A stretch of DNA of 5,302 nucleotides from Treponema sp. Its GTDB lineage: Bacteria; Spirochaetota; Spirochaetia; Treponematales; Breznakiellaceae. Shown here piece after piece: positions 1 through 5,302 of the stretch; positions within the stretch are counted from its first letter, which is position 1; every line of letters begins with the position of its first letter. Position numbers and translations under genes: made by a program. A model generated the notes under the pieces. That model made no database searches. It was not told the DNA's origin and saw nothing but the letters and a program-made list of their open reading frames with translations. The stretch is taken from NCBI GenBank assembly GCA_031266095.1, contig JAISBR010000205.1, forward strand, positions 1 to 5,302. Direction: 5' to 3'.

Positions 1-28
1 TTTTTCCCGGCCATGGTTTTTATTTAAA

Positions 29-52
29 CCCCCCCCCCCCCCCCCCCCCCCC
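29..52. repeat. Homopolymer tract of 24 C (poly-G on the - strand)
   Basis: Twenty-four consecutive C residues sit about 25 bp ahead of the region encoding the signal peptide of the NHL-repeat lipoprotein. Runs this long are prone to slipped-strand mispairing, and in pathogenic treponemes and other bacteria such tracts switch surface-protein genes on and off. Here the lipoprotein frame is open through the tract (it would encode eight prolines) to the left edge. With one extra C the joined upstream frame is also open. With one fewer C the upstream frame contains ATG 13-15 followed by TAA 25-27 and is blocked. The tract could instead be a promoter spacer, or a sequencing or assembly artefact. 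Its presence is certain; its role is not. Confidence 0.9.
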
Positions 53-67
53 TCCCATACATTTTGC

Positions 68-1789
68 GTACATAACTACCGAAAGACAGCGAAAAAGGCC
101 CCCTCTGCCGCGGCGCTCCTGCTCCTGGCGGCCGCCTGCCTTATCCCGCTTGCCTGTTCCCATCCCGTGAATGTGGGCGGCGGCGGCGAAAACGGCGAAA
201 GCATGGTAACCATCACGCTCCCCGGCGCGGAGCGGTCCGCTTCCCGTTCCGCGGTTTCAGGCGCGACCATTGCCCAGCTGGAGTTCAGTCTGACCCTGAC
301 CAGGGGTTCGACCGTTAAAACCGCCGTCGCGCCGCCGGGGAAACCCACGGTTACGGTCCCCCTCGCGGCGGGGGAATGGCAGGCCGCGGCTGAGGCGTAT
401 TTGCCCGCCGGGCACGTCCACGTGGGAACCGGCTCCGCCACGGTAAAGGTGGGGCCGGGCCAGCCCAACAAGGTCATAATCACCATGGTGTTTGACAATA
501 CCATGCCCGCGGCCGTTACGGCGGACTATATGGGCCAGACCTATACCGCGGTCTACGCGGGAAACGCCGTGTACACGGTGGCCCTGAACAACTATGACCC
601 CGCGGCGGCCGTGCAGATAAACGTAAGCAAGGCCCTCACGGAACAGGACATAAGCATCACCAATAACGGCTTGGCTACCTCGGCGTATGTGAGCGAGCCG
701 AAGCAGGAGACCCTGCTCAGAGGAACCAGCCCGGCCTTCAGCGTGGGCGCGGGGAGCGGCTTCACCACCGCTTACACGGTAAACCTCGTCTACCCCGGCG
801 GGTATGTACTGACCTTTGCCGGGGACGGGACAAACGCTCATCTCGATGGACCCGCGGCGGCGGCGCGATTTAGTTCACCCAGAGGCGTGGCGCTGGACGG
901 CGCGGGGAATCTCTATGTGGCGGATAGCGCTAATCATCGTATCCGCCGGATAGTCATTGCCTCAGGAGCCGTAACGACCCTTGCCGGCAGCGGGACGGTG
1001 GGCGGCGCCGATGGACCCGGTGCGACGGCGCAGTTTAATAGACCCTATGGCGTGGCGGTAGACGGCGCGGGGAATCTCTATGTGGCGGATGGCGCTAATT
1101 ATCTTATCCGCGCGATTACTCCCGCCGGAGTGGTATCGACCCTTGCCGGCAGTCTTGGTTACTATGGTTTTACCGATGCAATCGGTACGTCGGCGAAATT
1201 TAATGTTCCTGGAGATGTGGCGCTGGACGGCGCGGGGAATCTCTATGTGGCGGATGATGAAAACAATCGTATCCGTGCGATAGTTATTGCCACTCAAGAT
1301 GTATCGACCCTTGCCGGAGACGGGACGCCGAACGCTTTTGCCGATGGAAACGGTACATCGGCGCGATTTAATCATCCCGCCGGCGTGGCGGCGGACGGCG
1401 CGGGAAATCTCTATGTGGCGGACGCCATGAATCATCGTATCCGTAAGATAGTGATTGCCACCAGAGATGTAACGACCCTTGCCGGAGACGGGACGGGCGG
1501 TTTTGCCGATGGACCCGGTGCAACGGCGCGATTTAATCAGCCTGGCGGCGTGGCGGCGGACGGCGCGGGGAATCTCTATGTGGCGGATTATGGTAATCAT
1601 CGTATCCGCAAGATAGTGATTGCCTCAGGAGAAGTAACGACCCTTGCCGGAGACGGGACGGGCGGTTTTACCGATGGACCCGCGGCGGCGGCGCAATTTA
1701 ACTATCCCTATGGAGTGGCGGTGGACGGCGCGGGGAATCTCTATGTGGGGGATGAAGGTAATAATCGTATCCGCAAGATATTTCCCTGA
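68..1789 (+). CDS. NHL-repeat beta-propeller lipoprotein, 5' end unresolved
   Basis: Predicted membrane-anchored, externally displayed propeller protein; ligand and function unknown. The frame encodes a basic n-region (RKTAKK, 80-97), a hydrophobic Ala/Leu stretch, and two possible lipobox cysteines: LAAC (Cys at 137-139) and PLAC (Cys at 155-157). A glycine-rich tether follows. Positions 203-490 encode a beta-rich module ending in an alternating Val/Ile strand, and about 490-800 a second unassigned stretch. From 806 on there are six NHL repeats of the type GVAxDGAGNLYVADxxNxRIRxI. The first strand (VLTFAGDG) matches the inter-blade strand TLAGDG and probably closes the ring with blade 6. The stop is TGA 1787-1789. 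The start given is approximate: no ATG, GTG or TTG exists in frame between the left edge and GTG 167, and starting at 167 (540 residues) would lose the signal peptide. No Shine-Dalgarno is visible. NHL propellers usually mediate binding; some are enzymes, but nothing here supports catalysis. Confidence 0.8.
   Translation, partial: VHNYRKTAKKAPSAAALLLLAAACLIPLACSHPVNVGGGGENGESMVTITLPGAERSASRSAVSGATIAQLEFSLTLTRGSTVKTAVAPPGKPTVTVPLAAGEWQAAAEAYLPAGHVHVGTGSATVKVGPGQPNKVIITMVFDNTMPAAVTADYMGQTYTAVYAGNAVYTVALNNYDPAAAVQINVSKALTEQDISITNNGLATSAYVSEPKQETLLRGTSPAFSVGAGSGFTTAYTVNLVYPGGYVLTFAGDGTNAHLDGPAAAARFSSPRGVALDGAGNLYVADSANHRIRRIVIASGAVTTLAGSGTVGGADGPGATAQFNRPYGVAVDGAGNLYVADGANYLIRAITPAGVVSTLAGSLGYYGFTDAIGTSAKFNVPGDVALDGAGNLYVADDENNRIRAIVIATQDVSTLAGDGTPNAFADGNGTSARFNHPAGVAADGAGNLYVADAMNHRIRKIVIATRDVTTLAGDGTGGFADGPGATARFNQPGGVAADGAGNLYVADYGNHRIRKIVIASGEVTTLAGDGTGGFTDGPAAAAQFNYPYGVAVDGAGNLYVGDEGNNRIRKIFP
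806..1786 (+). repeat. Six tandem NHL-coding DNA repeats, period 165-168 bp
   Basis: The core beginning gacggcgcggggaatctcta recurs at 896, 1061, 1226, 1394, 1559 and 1724. The spacings are 165, 165, 168, 165 and 165 bp (55 or 56 codons). A 29-bp core is identical in copies 1, 2, 3 and 5, and differs by one base each in copies 4 and 6. The inter-blade segment encoding the TLAGDG strand is also repeated, and its match is especially long before blades 5 and 6. The single 3-bp length difference adds one codon between blades 3 and 4. Identity extends to synonymous positions, which points to recent duplication or ongoing homogenisation rather than protein-level selection alone. Confidence 0.92.
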
Positions 1790-1813
1790 GTAATAGGAAC
1801 GGACAGCCTCGAA

Positions 1814-3157
1814 TTAATCCGTGATGACCTGTTTTCCCCGCCATTTGCCCCGGACCCAGCGCAGGTAATAGGCGCTGCCCCTGGTGATAAAATCCGCGCC
1901 CATGGCAAGCCAAACACCGAGCGGCCCCACGCCAAAAACGAAGGTAAGCAGATAGGCGGCGCTTACCCTGACGGTCCACATGGAAACCGTCGCCGCGATC
2001 ATCACATAGCGGGCATCTCCGGCGGCCCGGAGGGCATTAGGCAGGGCGAAACTCATGGACCAGCCGATAGCCATGGAAATACAGTGGACCCGCAGGAAGG
2101 ATTTCGCCAGTTCATGAGCGTCGGGACTCAGATTGAAACATCGTACCAGCGGTTCCATAAGAATATAGATAGCGCCGCTGATAATAAAAATAGTGATGTA
2201 GGACAGTTTCATTATCTTGGCGGTTTCTTTTTCCGCCTCGGCGTAATCGTTGGCGCCCACGCACTGTCCCACAATAGTGAGAAGCGTCATGCCGTACGCC
2301 ATTCCGGGCATAAAGGAAAAAGAATTAACCACACTGGCAATGGCATTAGCCGCAATGGCGGCGGTGCCGAAGGCGGTAAAGATCCGCTGGGTTAGAAGTC
2401 TGCCGACCTGAAACATGGAACTTTCAAGTCCGCTGGGGATTCCCACGTTGAGGATATTGCGAATCATGGGCCGGTTCAGGCGGAACTCAAAGAATCCCGA
2501 AAGCGATATGGGACCGGTACGGCTGCGGACCAGCATGACAGAGGTGATCGCCGCCGCGATAATTCTGCTTGCGAGGGTGGAAATAGCCGCGCCGGCGACT
2601 CCGATTTTCAGCACAAAAATAAAATAGGTATTACCGCCGATGTTGATAATATTCACCAGCAGGGCAATCCGCATGGGAACCTTGCTGTTCCCCACCGCGC
2701 GGAAGAGCGCCGCGTTGGCGTTGTAGAGGGCCAAAAAAGGATATGAGAGAGCGGTAATGAAGAAGTAGAGCGCCGCCGCGTCCATCACATCGTTATCAAT
2801 TTTTCCATAGAAGAGTCTGATTATCGGGCGGCGTAACGCCAGGCTTACAGCCATTATAACAAGCGAGACCAGGCTGATAATGTACACCAGCTGCCGTGAG
2901 GCGATTCTGGAATTGGCGTTGTCCCGGCGGCCGATGTATTGGCTTACCACCACCGCGCCGCCGGTAGACAGGGCGGTAAAGGCGATGATCAATAAATTAT
3001 TGATATTATCAATGATATTAACCGCGGAGACGGCGAATTCCCCAACGGAGCTTACCATCACGGTATCCGCCGCGCCCATCGTAACGGCAAGGATCTGTTC
3101 GATCATAAGCGGCCACAGCAGGGCGAACAGAGCGCGGTTATTCCACCGTTCAGCCAT
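1814..3157 (-). CDS. MATE-family multidrug/cation antiporter
   Basis: Inner-membrane antiporter of the MATE (NorM-like) family, expected to export cationic drugs or metabolites in exchange for Na+ or H+. It has 447 residues, the usual family length, and about twelve hydrophobic segments. Recognisable elements are WPLMIEQIL (15-23) at the start of TM1, GAADTVMVS (28-36), GGAVVVSQYIG (66-76), ALFRAVGNSKVPM (150-162), GIPSGLESSMFQ (239-250) opening the second half, VGQCVGAND (296-304), and LRAAGDAR (376-383). The substrate cannot be predicted. The ATG at 3157 is chosen because the conserved N-terminus begins there and it lies four bases after the stop of the upstream synthetase gene. A longer in-frame start at 3421 would only translate synthetase DNA out of frame. 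No strong Shine-Dalgarno is seen (GAACCCTGAATCA precedes the ATG), so translational coupling to the upstream gene is likely. The end of the gene converges on the lipoprotein gene. Confidence 0.93.
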   Translation of the reverse strand: MAERWNNRALFALLWPLMIEQILAVTMGAADTVMVSSVGEFAVSAVNIIDNINNLLIIAFTALSTGGAVVVSQYIGRRDNANSRIASRQLVYIISLVSLVIMAVSLALRRPIIRLFYGKIDNDVMDAAALYFFITALSYPFLALYNANAALFRAVGNSKVPMRIALLVNIINIGGNTYFIFVLKIGVAGAAISTLASRIIAAAITSVMLVRSRTGPISLSGFFEFRLNRPMIRNILNVGIPSGLESSMFQVGRLLTQRIFTAFGTAAIAANAIASVVNSFSFMPGMAYGMTLLTIVGQCVGANDYAEAEKETAKIMKLSYITIFIISGAIYILMEPLVRCFNLSPDAHELAKSFLRVHCISMAIGWSMSFALPNALRAAGDARYVMIAATVSMWTVRVSAAYLLTFVFGVGPLGVWLAMGADFITRGSAYYLRWVRGKWRGKQVITD

Positions 3158-3161
3158 TGAT

Positions 3162-4472
3162 TCAGGGTTCAACGCGTTTCCGATCTCTCGGAAAGAGACT
3201 GGCCTCCTTAACGTTGGAAAGACCCAGTATCTTCTGGGTGAGCCGCTCACAGCCGACGGCAAAACCGCCGTGCGGCGGACAGCCGTATTTAAAAATCGCG
3301 AGGTAGCTTTCCATGTTTTCGGCTTTAAGGCCGAACTTGGGCAGTACTTCCAGCAGCGCCTCGTAGTTATCCTGCCGCCTGCCGCCGGTGGTGATTTCCA
3401 GCCCCCTGAATAGGGCGTCAAAACTCATGGTGCCGGCCGCGCCTTTTGGGCAGGTGTAGAAGGGCCGGTAGCGCCGGGGGAACTCGTTGACAAAAACCAT
3501 GTCTGAGCCTTTCTCCCGTGCGGACCACTCGCAGATGAGGCGCTCCGCCTCGGGATTGATATCAAATAAACGCGCCGGCTTGTTTTTACCCGCGTTACGT
3601 AGCGCTTCATCATTGGCGATTTGCAGGGCTTCCTCGTAGGGAACAATGGGAGAGGCCGCCACCGCCAGGGCATCGGGAACAGCCGCGTTCCAGGCGGCAA
3701 GATCCTCGCTGTTCTTTTCACGCAGCTGCTGAAATACATACGCCAGCAGGCCTTTCTCCAGTTCGATTAAATCAAGCTCGGATTCGATAAACCCCATCTC
3801 AACATCGAGGGACACGTATTCATTAAGATGCCGGGGGGTATCGTGCTTTTCCGCCCGGTAGGCCGGGGCAACCTCAAAGACCCGCTCAAGACCGGCGGCG
3901 ACCATGGTCTGCTTGTAAGCCTGCGGCGACTGGGCCAGGCAGAGTTTCCGGTCAAAGTACTCAACCTCAAACAGTCCGGCCCCGCCCTCGGTGGCACTGT
4001 TCACCAGTTTACTGGTTTTAATTTCGGTGAAATCCTGGGAACGCAGATACGCTGAAAAGGCCTCAATGATCGTGGCCTGCACTTTGAAAATCGAGCGGAT
4101 ACCGGGGTTCCGCAGAGAGAGGGTACGGTTGTCCAGAATCGCCTCAATGCCGGTTTTGTGTATATCGCCGTTTACCTGAAAAGGAAGATCCGGCGCCGCC
4201 CGGCTCAGGACTTCCAGAGAACGGACCCGAATTTCCGCTCCCCCGGGGGCCTTTTCGTTGAGCACCGGAATCCCTTGTACCCGTACCACGGACTCCAGGG
4301 TGAGGTCCGGTTTTTCTTTCAGTACAAGCTGCGCCATGCCGGAACGGTCCCGGAGGATTACGAAATTAACGCCTCCCATATCCCGAATCCGGTGCACCCA
4401 GCCGGCTGTCTCAATTTCAGTATCAGGACTGGTCCTGGCCATTTCCGCGATATTCCGAGCCAATACACGCAT
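3162..4472 (-). CDS. aspS: Archaeal-type aspartyl-tRNA synthetase, probably non-discriminating (Asp/Asn)
   Basis: Cytoplasmic class IIb synthetase that activates aspartate with ATP and loads it on tRNA. It has 436 residues, the size of archaeal-type enzymes (AspRS2 in some bacteria), and lacks the large insertion of the roughly 590-residue bacterial form. The N-terminal OB fold (about 18-90) binds the anticodon; it has GWVHRIRDMGG (24-34) and FVILRDRSG. The catalytic core shows ATEGG (160-164), QSPQAYKQ (181-188), motif 2 YRAEKHDTPRHLNE (205-218) with Arg206, FRGLEITTGG (355-364), and motif 3 GCERL (407-411). It ends in the family's LFPRDRKR tail. His27 and Pro76 align with the two anticodon-domain positions that mark non-discriminating archaeal-type AspRS (Trp26 and Lys85 in the discriminating Thermococcus enzyme). 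The enzyme may therefore also make Asp-tRNA-Asn for GatCAB. Oddity: motif 1 reads IKTSKL, with Ser154 where the class II invariant proline is expected. AsnRS is less likely because motif 2 and the tail are AspRS-like. First gene of a pair with the MATE gene. Confidence 0.95.
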   Translation of the reverse strand: MRVLARNIAEMARTSPDTEIETAGWVHRIRDMGGVNFVILRDRSGMAQLVLKEKPDLTLESVVRVQGIPVLNEKAPGGAEIRVRSLEVLSRAAPDLPFQVNGDIHKTGIEAILDNRTLSLRNPGIRSIFKVQATIIEAFSAYLRSQDFTEIKTSKLVNSATEGGAGLFEVEYFDRKLCLAQSPQAYKQTMVAAGLERVFEVAPAYRAEKHDTPRHLNEYVSLDVEMGFIESELDLIELEKGLLAYVFQQLREKNSEDLAAWNAAVPDALAVAASPIVPYEEALQIANDEALRNAGKNKPARLFDINPEAERLICEWSAREKGSDMVFVNEFPRRYRPFYTCPKGAAGTMSFDALFRGLEITTGGRRQDNYEALLEVLPKFGLKAENMESYLAIFKYGCPPHGGFAVGCERLTQKILGLSNVKEASLFPRDRKRVEP

Positions 4473-4477
4473 GCTAA

Positions 4478-4483
4478 CCCCTT
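4478..4483 (-). promoter_or_regulatory. Ribosome binding site of the aspartyl-tRNA synthetase gene
   Basis: On the - strand AAGGGG lies five bases before ATG 4472, close to the AAGGAGG consensus and at a good distance. It supports this start codon. A TATAGT hexamer (4484-4489) abuts it, but transcription from there would begin downstream of the ribosome binding site, so it is probably not the -10 box. Confidence 0.7.
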
Positions 4484-4489
4484 ACTATA

Positions 4490-4503
4490 GCGGCGGCCGC
4501 CGC
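4490..4503. promoter_or_regulatory. 14-bp perfect GC-only palindrome in the synthetase leader
   Basis: The sequence gcggcggccgccgc is its own reverse complement. It lies in the 71-bp gap, 41 bp after the ABC-F stop and just ahead of the synthetase ribosome binding site. In RNA it could form a five-pair GC stem with a GGCC loop, or a dimeric duplex. No T-run follows on the - strand, so it is not a standard terminator. It may be an operator, a translation-modulating hairpin, or chance in GC-rich DNA. Confidence 0.4.
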
Positions 4504-4543
4504 CTGATTCTATTTGTTTTACTGTACTTGAATTCATCTACCT

Positions 4544-5302
4544 TCAGCAATCCGTCCGAAGCGTTGAATCCCCGCCGGTTCCGGCGATGGTCCACTCCCG
4601 CTTGGTGAGCCGGGAGAGGAATACCGGGTCGTGGCTCGCCAGGAACAGGGCGCCGGAATATTCGGCCAGGGCGGCCTCCAAAAGACCGGTGGAGAGGAGG
4701 TCCAGATGGTTGGTGGACTCGTCCATGACGATCAGGGCGGGGTCGTGAAAGATACCCCGGGCAATGAGGAGCTTCCGCGTCTCCCCGGGGCTGGGCAGGG
4801 CCGATTTGAAAAGGAGCCGGGGATCGGAGCCGAGCCGGGAAAACCCGGAGAGTATCTCCCCCCGGTGTTTTTCTTCCTCCGAGAGCACCGCTTCCAGGAT
4901 ACCCCGGCTTTCTGCCGTCCCCAGTTCCTGGGGCAGGTACATCAGGGGCACGGAAAACCGGGGCAAGATATGCCGGAGGAGGGTTGATTTCCCCGAACCG
5001 TTGGGGCCGGTCAGGGCGATCCGGTCCCCGGGGCCGATAAACAGTTCCGGAAAGGAGAGCCGCCGCCCTTCCCCCAGGGGGATGCTTCCGGGCTCCAGGA
5101 AGAGGAGGCGGTCCGAGCGGGACTGCCGGCCCTTCAAGGTAAGGCCCCGCTTCCGTTCCTGGGGACCGGCGGCCTTTTCCAGGGCTGCCCCGGTCTTTTC
5201 CAGGCGGTTTTTCATCCGTTTGTATTGATCGGACCCCACCCGGTCTTTACCGGAAAGCCGGGCCAGGTTGATTTTTCCCCGGGCATCCCGGTCTTTGGGG
5301 TC
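4544..5302 (-). CDS. ABC-F family ATPase, C-terminal half (5' truncated by the window)
   Basis: ABC-F proteins are soluble ATPases with two nucleotide-binding domains and no membrane part. They act at the ribosomal E site in translation quality control or antibiotic protection. The 252 visible residues begin inside the charged interdomain linker (about 1-50, with RDARGKINLARLSGKD), the part that contacts P-site tRNA. The second nucleotide-binding domain follows: Walker A GPNGSGKST (99-107), Q-loop LPQEL (123-127), signature SPGETRKL (171-178), Walker B LIVMDE (189-195 region), and H-loop SHD (223-225). The hallmark after Walker B reads DESTNHLD (194-201), with Ser in place of the common Pro; catalytic Glu195 is intact. 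The frame is open to the right edge, so the GTG at 5239 is an internal codon, not the start. The stop is TGA 4546-4544. Same strand as the synthetase gene, 71 bp ahead of it. The subfamily (resistance or housekeeping) cannot be decided from this half. Confidence 0.93.
   Translation of the reverse strand, partial: DPKDRDARGKINLARLSGKDRVGSDQYKRMKNRLEKTGAALEKAAGPQERKRGLTLKGRQSRSDRLLFLEPGSIPLGEGRRLSFPELFIGPGDRIALTGPNGSGKSTLLRHILPRFSVPLMYLPQELGTAESRGILEAVLSEEEKHRGEILSGFSRLGSDPRLLFKSALPSPGETRKLLIARGIFHDPALIVMDESTNHLDLLSTGLLEAALAEYSGALFLASHDPVFLSRLTKREWTIAGTGGDSTLRTDC

Larger units (their letters stand above)
4473..4543 (-). other. Intergenic spacer between the ABC-F and synthetase genes
   Basis: This 71-bp gap is more AT-rich in its middle than the flanking genes. 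It contains the palindrome and ribosome binding site listed separately. A TAGAAT hexamer (4507-4512, - strand) matches five of six bases of a -10 box, but I see no good -35 box at 16-18 bp, so a promoter is possible but not shown. The gap is too short for a T-box leader of the kind that controls many synthetase genes. The synthetase may be transcribed with the ABC-F gene. Confidence 0.45.

Noticed and set aside
13..27. ATG 13-15 as start of the lipoprotein
   Set aside because: It is in another frame and meets TAA at 25-27 before the C tract, so no change in tract length can connect it to the lipoprotein.
257..841. 194-codon antisense frame over the lipoprotein N-terminal region
   Set aside because: Stop-poor antisense frames are expected in GC-rich DNA; the composition is Gly/Arg-rich with no domain, and the + strand frame has a signal peptide and repeats.
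962..1600. 212-codon antisense frame with repeated RHIEIPRAVRRH-like segments
   Set aside because: It is the antisense image of the NHL repeats; its periodicity is inherited from the coding strand, and it has no recognisable fold or start signals.
2880..3413. 177-codon + strand frame across the MATE and synthetase genes
   Set aside because: It spans two well-supported - strand genes, has no recognisable domain, and its content changes character at the gene border as expected for a shadow frame.
3158..3421. Possible 88-codon N-terminal extension of the MATE protein (ATG at 3421)
   Set aside because: The extension is the synthetase 3' end read in another frame; MATE homology begins at the ATG 3157, giving the normal family length.
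4484..4489. TATAGT as -10 box for the synthetase gene
   Set aside because: It touches the Shine-Dalgarno; a transcript starting about 7 bases downstream would lack that site, and no -35 box is at the right distance.
4473..4543. T-box or other riboswitch before the synthetase
   Set aside because: The 71-bp gap is too short for a T-box and shows neither its conserved core nor a terminator hairpin with a T-run.
5237..5239. GTG as the start of the ABC-F gene
   Set aside because: The frame continues without a stop to the window edge and the upstream residues (RDARGKINLARLSGKD) belong to the ABC-F linker.

Overview
This is a G+C-rich bacterial window with one gene on the + strand (left third) and three co-oriented genes on the - strand (right two thirds). 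The best guess for the host is a spirochaete of the Treponema type. That rests on a relaxed lipoprotein signal peptide, a short beta-rich module that I associate from memory with Treponema surface proteins, and a long homopolymer tract beside a surface-protein gene. It is a moderate-to-weak inference, because no rRNA or other strong marker gene is present.

Left region (1-1789): a run of 24 C residues (29-52) is followed by an open frame that encodes a lipoprotein signal peptide (about 77-157), a glycine-rich tether, two N-terminal beta-rich stretches, and six NHL repeats that should close into one six-bladed beta-propeller. No ATG, GTG or TTG lies in frame between the left edge and codon 167, and GTG 167 falls after the signal peptide. 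The true 5' end is therefore unresolved. It may involve slippage in the C tract, a start left of the window, or a sequence error.

Right region (5302-1814, - strand): reading in the direction of transcription, there is the C-terminal half of an ABC-F ATPase (its 5' end lies outside the window). A 71-bp gap follows, with a 14-bp perfect palindrome and a good ribosome binding site. Next is a complete archaeal-type aspartyl-tRNA synthetase of 436 residues. Four bases after its stop begins a complete MATE-family multidrug/cation antiporter of 447 residues. The synthetase and the transporter are almost certainly co-transcribed. The synthetase carries His27 and Pro76, the pair associated with non-discriminating enzymes that charge both tRNA-Asp and tRNA-Asn, which predicts a link to GatCAB-dependent Asn-tRNA formation.

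The + and - strand genes converge tail to tail with only 24 bp between stop codons and no clear terminator. I found no tRNA, CRISPR array, insertion sequence or prophage signal. I see no convincing novel multi-gene system. The points most worth checking are the C tract with the missing start, the non-discriminating synthetase with an altered motif 1, and the near-identical DNA of the NHL repeats.
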